Assembly: GCA_964392455.1 (NCBI GenBank)
Contig: CAYMPG010000019.1
Location: 1-36,745 of the forward strand
Source of the DNA: SFEL01 sp964392455
GTDB lineage: Bacteria; Bacillota; Clostridia; Christensenellales; CAG-138
Reading direction: 5' to 3'
Length of the DNA stretch: 36,745 bases
In this document: piece by piece, positions 1-6,775 of the stretch
Layout: each line of letters begins with the position of its first letter
How positions within the stretch are numbered: position 1 is the first letter of the stretch
Position numbers and translations under genes: made by a program
The notes under the pieces: generated by a model
The model's input: only the letters and a program-made list of their open reading frames with translations
Databases searched by the model: none
Told to the model about the DNA's origin: nothing

Positions 1-40
1 GTTGGATATGACTTCTCACACGCTCCGTCGCTCCTCCTCT

Positions 41-125
41 ACCCCAAAAGGCTTCACTTGCCCCGGGCTGCTCCTTTGCAAGCGCAGTCGCCACGCCCGG
101 GGCGGCGTTATTGGCCTTTTGGGGT
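41..125. repeat. Two-tier long inverted repeat
   Basis: Outer arms ACCCCAAAAGGC (41-52) and GCCTTTTGGGGT (114-125) are perfectly complementary. Inner arms GCCCCGGGC (60-68) and GCCCGGGGC (95-103) nest inside them. The side gaps are 7 and 10 bases and the apical loop is about 26 bases. The fold would be very stable as RNA or cruciform DNA. No poly-U follows, so a simple terminator is unlikely. Confidence 0.7.
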
Positions 126-147
126 GACGTCGCTTGTATGTAGCTTT
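95..147 (+). repeat. Dispersed repeat module R2, copy 1
   Basis: About 53 bases, roughly 80% alike to 7258-7309. The shared core has the pattern CCCGGGGCGRCGYTATTGGC, then TTGGGGTG, then GCTTGTAT and TAGCTTT. It overlaps the right arm of the 41-125 inverted repeat. The copy near 7.3 kb has only this right half. Confidence 0.6.
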
Positions 148-243
148 ACCAGCGGGAAAAGAGGCCGGAAAGATAGATAGCTTCCATCTCTGATTTCACG
201 CCAATCTGAGGGGGTAAAAGGGAAAGTGCATCTTTATTTGCCT

Positions 244-306
244 GGAAACCTATTATCTGAACCCACACACCACCCTTTTCAGGTACTTTTTCCCTGCGGG
301 AAAAAG
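244..306 (-). repeat. Dispersed repeat module R1, copy 1 (inverted)
   Basis: Read on the minus strand, this contains the hairpin CTTTTTCCCGCAGGGAAAAAG followed by GTAC, AAAAGGGT and a GT-rich tail. The same series appears on the plus strand at 7124-7184. Relative to module R2 it is flipped compared with the 7.1-7.3 kb gap, so the two modules move or invert separately. Confidence 0.6.
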
Positions 307-425
307 GGACGTCCTGCCGAAGCAAGGGGAGTAATCTTGGGGAAAAATATATCCGGCGGTATCAGCGTGATAGATACTAATTGCATTATTCCATGAAATG
401 CCGCAAATGTTTGGATAGGAGGCCC

Positions 426-447
426 GCTTTTGCCGTAAGGCAAAAGC
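426..447. repeat. Palindromic module R3, copy 1
   Basis: GCTTTTGCC (426-434), a four-base loop, then GGCAAAAGC (439-447). The same 9-base arms with a different loop occur at 7305-7326. Confidence 0.65.
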
Positions 448-689
448 TACTTTAAAGGGCGGCGGGTGGGCATGGATAATCTCATGCCAAGAAAAAGAGA
501 GACTTAGCCTTGCTTGTTCTCTTATTAAAACTGTGAGGAAAACGAATTGCCCCCCACAGGGCCTTCCTGCCTCCGGGTTACATGGCAATGATACGAAGAT
601 TGTAGGTATCCTGCTATAGATGCTGGAAACTGCAACATCCGGAATCTTGCAGGAGGACCTATCCACCTTTCAGCGAGGACGCAAAAAAA

Positions 690-721
690 CAGCAGGGATC
701 ACACATCCCTGCTGGTTTTTT
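690..721. terminator. Bidirectional terminator
   Basis: A ten-base stem CAGCAGGGAT/ATCCCTGCTG (690-714) with a five-base loop is flanked by seven A on the left and six T on the right. It can therefore end transcription in either direction. It lies just past the stop of the leftward HAAS-SEDS gene and most likely ends the padR operon. Confidence 0.85.
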
Positions 722-737
722 AATTTTTATGGGGCAA

Positions 738-2081
738 TCATTCCCATTTGAGGGATAGCCTCAGGCGCTTTGCAGCGGGGGCGGTATCTGCATGGAGGCC
801 GTCGGAGCGCAGGAGGGAAAGAAGCACACCTGCCATGGCAAGGTTTACCACAAGGGCGGTATTGCCGGAGCCCATAAAGGGCAGGGGCACCGGAGGGGCA
901 AAGCCTATGCCAAGGTTAAACAGCACGTACATGAGTATCTGCGCGCCAAAGGCGGACATTATGCTCCAGGCAAGGAGCCTGCCAAGGAGGCTGCTGAGGC
1001 CCAGCGCCCGGCGGAAGCCATACAGCAGGAAGCCGAAAAGCAGCATCAGCACCAGCCCGGTGGGCAGCCAGCCCCATTTGCACAGCATGAGGGTAAGCAG
1101 GCAATTATGCCTGAAATATACCGGCATTGCAAGGTCAGGGGGGATTTGCTCAAGGGCGGAAAGGCGGCTCACGGAGGGGCCAATCAGCCTTGCATTGCTC
1201 ACCGCCTCACGGATGAGGGTGGGCAGATACCCTGCGCCGGTGGAATCCTGCTGGGGATGCAGCATAAGGTCGAGCCTGAGGGCTGCATAGGGTGGCAGCA
1301 ACCTTAGGGCCACAAGGGCTCCGATGGCAGCGCCGCCGTAAATTATAGCAAGGTACAGGGCCTTTTTGCTGCCAAATGCGCCGGAGAGCACCCCGAGGGT
1401 AAGCACGCTGAGGCAGCTCAGCACCACGCAGACTACACCAGCCCCTGAGGGGACAGCAAGGAGCAGCAGGCAGAGGCAGCAGACCCCAAGGCCGCACAGC
1501 AGCAGCCCACCTGCGCCGCGGCCCCGGCGGCTGTATACCAGCCCTGCAAACAGGCAGGGGGAAAGGCATACGCAATAATACAGCACCGGGTTATTTGCAT
1601 ATCGCCACATATCATCCACATCCACGATGGAAAGGGCAATGGCGCATATGAGAAAGGCCAGTGCAAAGGCCAACGGGCTGTATTTTGCAAAGCCATAAAG
1701 GTCAAGGTTTGAAAGGGGCAGGGCGCAGACTGTGCCCAGCACAAGGGCACATATAAAGGAAGGGTCTGCGGGGGTGGCGGTGAGCCACACACGGCAGGCG
1801 ATGCCTATAAGCACCAGCACCACTATGGGGAGGGTCATAGGCCATATGTCCCGGGGGCGATAGGAGGCATCAAGGCCAAGGGCAGTCTCCTCGACGCTGC
1901 CCATTTCCAGCACTGCCCGCTCCATGGCGGCCTCAGGCTCCATGCCCGCTGCACGGAATGCGGCAGCCTGGTCCTCGATATGGTCTGACAGCTCCCGGCG
2001 TATGGCGCCATGGGCCTGCTTCCAGCGGACGGCTTCACATACCTTATCCAGATATTCTTCTTTTATATTACGCTCTGACAA
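738..2081 (-). CDS. HAAS-SEDS (FtsW/RodA-like) fusion membrane protein
   Basis: 447 residues. Residues 1-75 are a charged helical domain of the HAAS/permease-prefix type, ending in an MGSVEETALGL motif. From about residue 80 come ten or so membrane segments. The C-terminus (about 385-425, with PVPLPFMGSGNTALVVNLA) matches the signature of FtsW/RodA/SpoVE (SEDS) glycan polymerases. In active SEDS enzymes the region TDFIFAVIAEE(L/F)G holds the catalytic Asp. The aligned stretch here reads HNCLLTLMLCKWG, so Asp appears replaced by Asn326 and the Glu pair is gone. It is probably not a normal peptidoglycan polymerase; a sensing or partner role is inference. The start is TTG (2079-2081), with AAGGGGGG eight bases upstream. 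It overlaps the upstream padR gene by 14 bases, so the two should be co-transcribed and under PadR control. Confidence 0.75.
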   Translation of the reverse strand: MSERNIKEEYLDKVCEAVRWKQAHGAIRRELSDHIEDQAAAFRAAGMEPEAAMERAVLEMGSVEETALGLDASYRPRDIWPMTLPIVVLVLIGIACRVWLTATPADPSFICALVLGTVCALPLSNLDLYGFAKYSPLAFALAFLICAIALSIVDVDDMWRYANNPVLYYCVCLSPCLFAGLVYSRRGRGAGGLLLCGLGVCCLCLLLLAVPSGAGVVCVVLSCLSVLTLGVLSGAFGSKKALYLAIIYGGAAIGALVALRLLPPYAALRLDLMLHPQQDSTGAGYLPTLIREAVSNARLIGPSVSRLSALEQIPPDLAMPVYFRHNCLLTLMLCKWGWLPTGLVLMLLFGFLLYGFRRALGLSSLLGRLLAWSIMSAFGAQILMYVLFNLGIGFAPPVPLPFMGSGNTALVVNLAMAGVLLSLLRSDGLHADTAPAAKRLRLSLKWE

Positions 2082-2412
2082 GGCAGCAGCCCCCCTTCAG
2101 CACCTTATCCACACCGGCGGAAAACTCCTGCCATTCGGCGGTTTGCGCCTGGAGCAGGGCTCGGCCCTGGTTGGTAAGGCTGTAGTATTTGCGGATGCGG
2201 CCGGATGCGCCGCCCTCATAGCAGCGGATTGCCCCCTGCTTTTCAAGATCGTGCAGCAGGGGATACAGCGTGCCTGCCTTAAGGGAAAAGGTATCGTCAG
2301 ACCGGCGGGAAAGCTCCTCTATCATCTGATAGCCGTACATATCCTGCCCGTCCAGCAGCTTCAATATGAGCATTGAGGTGCTGCGAGTTACAAGGGTTTT
2401 ATCCACAGCCAT
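2068..2412 (-). CDS. PadR-family transcriptional regulator
   Basis: 114 residues, the usual length of a short PadR repressor. The winged helix-turn-helix is clear: MLILKLLDGQDMYGYQMIEEL, then a TFSLKAGTLYPLLHDLEKQG recognition helix, and a wing ending in RIRKYYSLTNQGRALL. The start is ATG at 2410-2412 with AAGGAGG upstream. The gene is followed, with a 14-base overlap, by the HAAS-SEDS membrane gene. PadR plus a HAAS-domain membrane protein is a common pairing in Clostridia, where PadR represses its own operon. Direct repeats in the promoter (2430-2475) are candidate binding sites. The ligand is unknown. Confidence 0.92.
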   Translation of the reverse strand: MAVDKTLVTRSTSMLILKLLDGQDMYGYQMIEELSRRSDDTFSLKAGTLYPLLHDLEKQGAIRCYEGGASGRIRKYYSLTNQGRALLQAQTAEWQEFSAGVDKVLKGGCCLVRA

Positions 2413-2429
2413 GTGCTGTTTGCCTCCTT

Positions 2430-2479
2430 ATATCGGAATTCTATATATTTATATTATATCGGGATTCTACATATGTCAA
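2430..2479 (-). promoter_or_regulatory. padR promoter with direct-repeat operator
   Basis: On the minus strand, TTGACA (2474-2479) is 17 bases from TAATAT (2451-2456); a TATAAT in another register is at 2453-2458. Two near-identical copies of ATATCGGRATTCTAYATA start at 2430 and 2456, 26 bases apart. One covers the promoter spacer and the other the region between the start site and the ribosome binding site. This layout fits autorepression by PadR, which is inferred. Confidence 0.7.
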
Positions 2480-2505
2480 TGAACGAAGTGTAAACATGGA
2501 AATAA

Positions 2506-2577
2506 TTAGAAAAAATTCTAAATAGCTATTGCATAACAGAGCAATTTAGAATATAATCTAATTAGAAAATGTTCTAA
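2506..2577 (+). promoter_or_regulatory. sdpR promoter with three palindromic operators
   Basis: The motif TTAGA-N6-TCTAA occurs three times: 2506-2521, 2546-2561 and 2562-2577. The last two abut exactly; the first lies 40 bases upstream of the second. A promoter TTGCAT (2529-2534), 17 bases, TATAAT (2552-2557) is embedded, so the second operator covers the -10 box and the third the start site. This fits autorepression by the SdpR/ArsR-type protein encoded next. Confidence 0.8.
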
Positions 2578-2590
2578 GGAGATGAAGCCA

Positions 2591-2878
2591 GTGGGCATAA
2601 AGGAAACATTTAAGGCCCTGAATGACCCCGTTCGCCGGGAAATACTGGAAATGCTCAAGGGGGGCAAGATGTCCGCAGGGGATATAGCAGCCCGGTTTGA
2701 TATGACCCAGGCCACAGTATCCTATCACCTGAGCCAGCTTAAGAAGGCGGGCCTTGTATATGAGAGCAAGGTAAAGAACTATGTATTTTATCAGCTCAAT
2801 GCCAGCGTATTCGAGGAGATAATGCTGTGGGCATCGGGCTTTATGGGAGGAAAGGAAAATGAAGATGAAAATAAGTAG
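2591..2878 (+). CDS. sdpR: SdpR/ArsR-family autorepressor
   Basis: 95 residues from a GTG start. A small winged helix-turn-helix protein of the ArsR/SdpR type. ETFKALNDPVRREILEMLK is the family's opening helix pair, and SAGDIAARFDMTQATVSYHLSQLKKAGLV is the DNA-binding helix-turn-helix and wing. No metal-binding Cys pair is seen, which agrees with SdpR rather than metal-sensing ArsR. Start choice: an ATG at 2582 directly touches the AAGGAG site (2576-2581), which is too close, whereas GTG at 2591 lies nine bases away. It overlaps sdpI by 20 bases. In Bacillus, SdpI in the membrane captures SdpR when the SdpC toxin is present, relieving repression. Here no SdpC-like gene is next to the pair, so the signal may be something else. 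Confidence 0.9.
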   Translation: MGIKETFKALNDPVRREILEMLKGGKMSAGDIAARFDMTQATVSYHLSQLKKAGLVYESKVKNYVFYQLNASVFEEIMLWASGFMGGKENEDENK

Positions 2879-3491
2879 GCTTACTGTTGTTACCACCATA
2901 CTGGCCCTGCTGCCCATGGTGCTGGGGGCGGTGCTGTATTCCAGCCTGCCTGAGGTGATTGTCACCCACTGGGGCATGGGCGGGGAGCCAAACGGCTGGT
3001 CACCCAGGTGGATGGGCTGCTTTGGCCTACCTGCCATTATGGGGGCAGGCTGCCTTGTGGTGGGCCTTGCTATGGATAATATGGCAAAGCCTGAGGGAGT
3101 ATCCGGGCCGGTGGGCAGCTTATGCCGCTGGATGATACCTGTGCTGAGCATGGTGCTGGTGCCGGTGACGCTGTATTATTCCCTGGGAGTGGAGCTGAAT
3201 GTGGAAAGGATAGTATGCACGCTGGTGGGGGTGCTGTTTGTGGCGGTGGGGAACTATCTGCCAAAGTGCCGGCGCAATTCCGTGGTAGGGATAAAGCTGC
3301 CCTGGACGCTGGCCTCAGATGAAAACTGGGACAGGACTCACAGGCTTTCGGGCTATATCTGGATGGCCTGCGGCATACTCATGCTGCTGGGCACATGGCT
3401 GCTGGGCGGCTGGCTTACGGCCGTGGTGCTGCCTGTGATGATAACAGTGCCGGTGGTGTATTCCTACACCCTGCACAGGAGGGGCGTATGA
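2859..3491 (+). CDS. sdpI: SdpI-family membrane protein
   Basis: 210 residues with about six membrane segments. The N-terminal half is DUF1648-like (SLPEVIVTHWGMGGEPNGW). The C-terminal half carries the SdpI signature GIKLPWTLASDENWDRTHRL, followed by two or three helices. In Bacillus subtilis SdpI is both the immunity protein against the SdpC killing factor and the membrane receptor for SdpR. The gene overlaps sdpR by 20 bases and its TGA shares an ATGA with the next gene, so all three are one transcript. GGAGG and AGGA sites precede the ATG; a second ATG two codons in is possible. Confidence 0.88.
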   Translation: MKMKISRLTVVTTILALLPMVLGAVLYSSLPEVIVTHWGMGGEPNGWSPRWMGCFGLPAIMGAGCLVVGLAMDNMAKPEGVSGPVGSLCRWMIPVLSMVLVPVTLYYSLGVELNVERIVCTLVGVLFVAVGNYLPKCRRNSVVGIKLPWTLASDENWDRTHRLSGYIWMACGILMLLGTWLLGGWLTAVVLPVMITVPVVYSYTLHRRGV

Positions 3492-3958
3492 TCACCACAA
3501 ACCCCATGCGTATGCTTACCGCCGTAGGCATAGCCTACGAGGCAAGGGAATATCCCTATGATGAAAGCGACCTTTCCGGCGTGCATGCGGCGGCGGAGCT
3601 GGGCCTTGACCCGGATGCCACCTTTAAAACGCTGGTGCTGCGGGGGGATAAGACTGGCCTGTTTGTGTGCTGCATACCTGTGGCAGAGGAGGTGGACCTG
3701 AAAAAGGCCGCCCTCATCTCAGGCAACAAAAAGGCAGAAATGATACACGTAAAGGAGCTGCCAGTGCTTACAGGGTACATCAGGGGCGGCTGCTCTCCCA
3801 TAGGCATGAAAAAGGCGCTGCCTACATATATAGATGAAACGGCTCAGCTTTTTGACGCCATTGCGGTGAGCGCAGGCATACGGGGCCAGATGCTGCTGCT
3901 GTCTCCTGAGGAGCTGAAGGGCTTCATAGGGGCGGAGTATGGGGAGCTTGTAAGGTAA
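3488..3958 (+). CDS. ybaK: YbaK/EbsC-family Cys-tRNA(Pro) deacylase
   Basis: 156 residues, a typical YbaK length. The family hydrolyses Cys-tRNA(Pro), the product of prolyl-tRNA synthetase misacylation. Key features are the conserved Lys47 in ATFKTLVLRG, the VDLKKAALISG stretch, and GGCSPIGMKK (100-109), the family's substrate-pocket loop. The start is the ATG that overlaps the sdpI stop as ATGA. Placement in an sdpRI operon is unusual for a translation-quality enzyme and may only reflect co-transcription. A strong terminator follows at 3988. Confidence 0.9.
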   Translation: MITTNPMRMLTAVGIAYEAREYPYDESDLSGVHAAAELGLDPDATFKTLVLRGDKTGLFVCCIPVAEEVDLKKAALISGNKKAEMIHVKELPVLTGYIRGGCSPIGMKKALPTYIDETAQLFDAIAVSAGIRGQMLLLSPEELKGFIGAEYGELVR

Positions 3959-3987
3959 GAAAAGGGCAAAGTGCCTGAAAATGCAAA

Positions 3988-4020
3988 GGGGCCATTCCTG
4001 CGAATGGCCCCGATTTATTT
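3988..4020 (+). terminator. Terminator of the sdpR-sdpI-ybaK operon
   Basis: Perfect ten-base stem GGGGCCATTC/GAATGGCCCC (3988-4011) with a four-base loop, followed by the T-rich GATTTATTT. Confidence 0.85.
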
Positions 4021-4077
4021 GGATATATAGCTTAAATCTATAGGTGCGTATAGCGTTCTAAATGTGTTTTAAATCGC

Positions 4078-4106
4078 TCCCTTATCCGTAGAAAAGCCAT
4101 AAGGGA
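4078..4106 (-). terminator. Weak hairpin downstream of the cysteine desulfurase
   Basis: Arms TCCCTTAT and ATAAGGGA enclose 13 bases. On the minus strand it is followed by GCGATTTAAA, a poor U-tract. It may end the leftward desulfurase transcript. Confidence 0.4.
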
Positions 4107-4152
4107 AATGTTAAAATATCAACGCACCAGGGGTGTGCATATTTGTAAATAC

Positions 4153-5292
4153 CTACTTTACTATGGCACGGATGGCCTTAAGGGCCCCGTCCACATCCTC
4201 CTCGGTGGAGGCATAGCCCAGGCTGAAGCGTACCACGCCCTGAGGGAAGGTGCCAAGGGTCTTGTGGGCGCTGGGAGCGCAGTGCAGCCCGCAGCGGGTA
4301 AGTATGCCGGCCTGCTCCAGAGCAAAGGCAACCTCCGCATTGTCATGGCCGGTGAAATCCACCGCTATGACGCCCACACGCTTATCCATATCCCGGGTGC
4401 CTGCAAGGCGCAGGGGAAGCCCCTCCAGCCCTTCAAGGAAGCGGCGGGTAAGCATGACCTCATGGTCACGGAAATGCTCCACACCCTTTGAGAGGATATA
4501 GCCTAGCGAAGCATTCAGGCCGTATACGCCGGGGATGTTCATGGTGCCGGATTCAAACCTGTCCGGCATATAGGGAGGAAGCTCCTCACTATCCGAGGCG
4601 CTGCCGGTACCGCCGGCGATGAGCGGCTCAAGCGCCTTTGCAAAGCTGTCTGAAAGCAGCAGCACGCCTATGCCCTGGGGGCCAAGGAGACCCTTATGGC
4701 CGGGGGCGCAGAGGGCGCTGAGGTTAAGCTCCTTAAAGTCTATGGGATAATGGCCCGCCGTCTGGGCGGCATCCAGTATAAAGGGAATGCCCCGCTCACG
4801 GCAGATGGCGCCTATCTCCTTGACCGGCAGAAGGCTGCCGCATACATTTGAGGCGTGCATCACGGCCACAAGCTTTGTATTGGGCCGGATAAGGGGCAAA
4901 AGGTCATTGGGATCTGTAATGCCCGAGCTGTCCGCAGGGATGCGGGAAAATTCCACGCCCTGCCGACTGAGCTGCATAAGGGGCCGCATCATGGCATTGT
5001 GCTCCATGGAGCTTACGATAACATGATCTCCCTCCTTCAAAAAGCCCTTGAGCAGCATATTCAGCCCGGCGGTCATGCCGGGGGTAAATATCACATGGGT
5101 AGGGTCGTCAAAGTTAAACAGGCGGCAGAGCTGCTCCCGGGTATCCAGCAGCACCATTGCAGCGGTGCTGGCGGTGGAATAGGTGGAACGGTTTACGTTT
5201 GCACCCACGTTGTTTATATAATCCAGCATGGCTTCCCCAACGCCGGGGGCCTTGGGGTATGAGGTGGCTCCGTTATCAAGATAAATGGACAT
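4153..5292 (-). CDS. Cysteine desulfurase family protein (EF2568 type)
   Basis: 379 residues, a class V aminotransferase fold. It has the PLP lysine at K200 (CAPGHKGLLGPQG), the PLP-ring Asp174 (ILDAAQTAG), His98 and the persulfide-forming Cys338 in RCGLHCAPSAHKTLG. The shape and motif match the EF2568-like branch of cysteine desulfurases rather than SufS or IscS. Such enzymes take sulfur, and possibly selenium, from cysteine or selenocysteine and pass it on as a persulfide. No SufU or IscU gene adjoins. It instead diverges from yedE, a tusA-like carrier and a DUF3343 gene, a set linked in comparative genomics with selenium use. The start is ATG 5290-5292 with GAGG upstream. The actual acceptor is unknown. 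Confidence 0.85.
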   Translation of the reverse strand: MSIYLDNGATSYPKAPGVGEAMLDYINNVGANVNRSTYSTASTAAMVLLDTREQLCRLFNFDDPTHVIFTPGMTAGLNMLLKGFLKEGDHVIVSSMEHNAMMRPLMQLSRQGVEFSRIPADSSGITDPNDLLPLIRPNTKLVAVMHASNVCGSLLPVKEIGAICRERGIPFILDAAQTAGHYPIDFKELNLSALCAPGHKGLLGPQGIGVLLLSDSFAKALEPLIAGGTGSASDSEELPPYMPDRFESGTMNIPGVYGLNASLGYILSKGVEHFRDHEVMLTRRFLEGLEGLPLRLAGTRDMDKRVGVIAVDFTGHDNAEVAFALEQAGILTRCGLHCAPSAHKTLGTFPQGVVRFSLGYASTEEDVDGALKAIRAIVK

Positions 5293-5408
5293 ATCAAATA
5301 CCTCAAAATTTTTTTGCTGATAAAAGGCCGCACCCTTTTTTCAGATACAGTTTATCATACCTGATGGATTTGTCCACAGGTAAAAAACAAAAGGAGTTAT
5401 TATCTGTT

Positions 5409-6455
5409 ATGAAGAAGAGTCTTCCCGTACTGCTTACCGGTATCGTTATCGGCATTTGTGCGCTGGTACTTACCGCCGCAGGCAACCCTGCCAACATGGG
5501 CTTCTGCATTGCCTGCTTCCTGCGTGACATCTCCGGCGCTATCAAGCTCCACTCCGCAGCCGTAGTACAGTATGTACGCCCCGAGATCATCGGTATCATC
5601 GTAGGCGCAATGGCTGCTGCCCTCATTAAGAAGGAGTGGAAGGCCGTTGGCGGTTCCTCCCCCGTTACCCGCTTCCTGCTGGCAGTAGTGGTAATGATCG
5701 GCGCTCTGGTATTCCTGGGCTGCCCCCTCCGCATGGTCATCCGTATCGGCGGCGGCGATCTGAACGCCATCGTTGGCCTGGTGGGCTTCATTGCCGGTAT
5801 CTTCGTNNNNNNNNNNAAGAAGGGCTTTACCCTCAAGCGCACCTATCAGCAGACCTGTGTTGAAGGTTCCTTCCTGCCCATCATGTTCATCGTGCTGATG
5901 GTTCTGGTAGCTCTGGTTCCCTCCCTGTTTGCATTCAGCACTGAGGGCCCCGGCTCCATGACCGCTCCCGTTGTGCTGGCTCTGGTTGCCGGCGCCGTAG
6001 TTGGCGTACTGGCTCAGCGCAGCCGCTTCTGCATGGCTGGCGGTATCCGCGACAGCATCATGTTCAATCAGTGGGGCCTGACCCTTGGCCTGGTAGCCGT
6101 GATTCTGACCGTTCTGGTTGGCAACCTGATCCTTGGCAAGTTCAACCTGGGCTTTGCTGATCAGCCTGTTGCTCACACCGATGGCCTGATGAACTTCCTG
6201 GGCATGGGCATCGTAGGCTGGGGTTCCGTGCTGCTGGGCGGCTGCCCCCTCCGTCAGCTCATCCTCACCGGCGAGGGCAATTCTGACTCCGCCATCACCG
6301 TTACCGGCTTCGTATTCGGCGCCGCTATCGCCCACAACTTCGGCACTGCCTCCAGCGCTGCTGGTGCCGGTGCAAACGGCGTATACGCCGTGATCGCCTG
6401 CTACGTTGTACTGCTCCTCGTGACCGTATTCAACGTAAAGGCTGCCAACAAGTAA
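5409..6455 (+). CDS. yedE: YedE-family selenium/sulfur membrane transporter
   Basis: About 348 residues with many membrane helices. Two halves each carry YeeE/YedE-type signatures: NPANMGFCIACFLRD and FLGCPLRMV in the first, QRSRFCMAGGIRDS and LLGGCPLRQLI in the second. The conserved cysteines (C33, C36, C105 and their second-half partners) are thought to relay the imported thiosulfate- or selenium-type compound through the membrane. This subtype is the one found with selenium metabolism genes. The start is ATG 5409; AAGGAG lies 12 bases upstream, a rather long spacing. A run of ten N (5807-5816) interrupts the gene after residue 132, but both flanks stay in the same frame. Codons favour ATC and CGC and avoid ATA, unlike most neighbours, which suggests high expression. 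Confidence 0.88.
   Translation: MKKSLPVLLTGIVIGICALVLTAAGNPANMGFCIACFLRDISGAIKLHSAAVVQYVRPEIIGIIVGAMAAALIKKEWKAVGGSSPVTRFLLAVVVMIGALVFLGCPLRMVIRIGGGDLNAIVGLVGFIAGIFXXXXKKGFTLKRTYQQTCVEGSFLPIMFIVLMVLVALVPSLFAFSTEGPGSMTAPVVLALVAGAVVGVLAQRSRFCMAGGIRDSIMFNQWGLTLGLVAVILTVLVGNLILGKFNLGFADQPVAHTDGLMNFLGMGIVGWGSVLLGGCPLRQLILTGEGNSDSAITVTGFVFGAAIAHNFGTASSAAGAGANGVYAVIACYVVLLLVTVFNVKAANK
5807..5816. other. Assembly gap of ten N inside yedE
   Basis: Ten undetermined bases lie inside a membrane segment of yedE. Ten N is a usual placeholder for an unknown gap length, so the real length may differ, though the reading frame is kept as written. Confidence 0.98.
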
Positions 6456-6479
6456 ATAACAATCCCCAAATTTAAAAGA

Positions 6480-6520
6480 TTTCGGGCCGTCGGGATACCA
6501 GTACCTCCGGCGGCCCGAAA
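6480..6520 (+). other. Intercistronic hairpin between yedE and the tusA-like gene
   Basis: TTTCGGGCCG (6480-6489) pairs with CGGCCCGAAA (6511-6520), with further short pairing inside. The sequence after it is AACAATACTA, with no U-run. It is more likely an mRNA-stabilising or partial-attenuation hairpin than a full terminator. It is not a SECIS candidate, because no in-frame UGA is near. Confidence 0.6.
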
Positions 6521-6555
6521 AACAATACTATTAAAAACAAGGAGATAATGATAAA

Positions 6556-6756
6556 ATGGTAGATGCACGTGGTCTTGCTTGCCCCATCCCCGTTCTCATG
6601 ACCCAGAAGGAGCTGGCCAAGGGCCCCGCTTCCCTGGAAGTGATGGTGGATAATCACGCTGCCAAGGAAAACGTTACCCGCCTTGCAGAATCCGCAGGCT
6701 ACACTGTGGCTGTAAAAGAGGCTGATGGCGAATACACCCTGACCCTCACCAAGTAA
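6556..6756 (+). CDS. TusA/YedF-like sulfur (selenium) carrier
   Basis: 66 residues, a single TusA/SirA domain. The hallmark CPxP motif is seen in ARGLACPIPVLMTQKEL near the N-terminus, with the Cys able to carry a persulfide or selenopersulfide. Longer YedF proteins of selenium users add a second C-terminal domain of over 100 residues; it is absent here. The gene follows yedE after about 100 bases and a hairpin and precedes a DUF3343 gene by 19 bases. ATG 6556 is preceded by GGAG at 6541. ATA codons are absent, as in yedE. Confidence 0.9.
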   Translation: MVDARGLACPIPVLMTQKELAKGPASLEVMVDNHAAKENVTRLAESAGYTVAVKEADGEYTLTLTK

Positions 6757-6775
6757 TAACCCTTAAGGAGCAAAA

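Larger units (their letters stand above)
1..689. other. Non-coding gap with structured repeats
   Basis: I find no convincing gene here. The one long leftward open frame (253-666) has no ribosome binding site or recognisable domain, and it runs through repeat sequence found again at 7.1-7.3 kb. The stretch holds a two-tier inverted repeat (41-125), copies of three dispersed repeat modules (95-147, 244-306, 426-447), and a bidirectional terminator at its right edge. Confidence 0.6.

Noticed and set aside
253..666. Leftward 137-codon open frame
   Set aside because: No ribosome binding site or domain; it reads through repeat modules R1 and R3 also found at 7.1-7.3 kb.
6480..6520. SECIS element near yedE and the tusA-like gene
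   Set aside because: The selenium-linked context suggested it, but no in-frame UGA lies just upstream and the hairpin lacks a recognisable SECIS loop.
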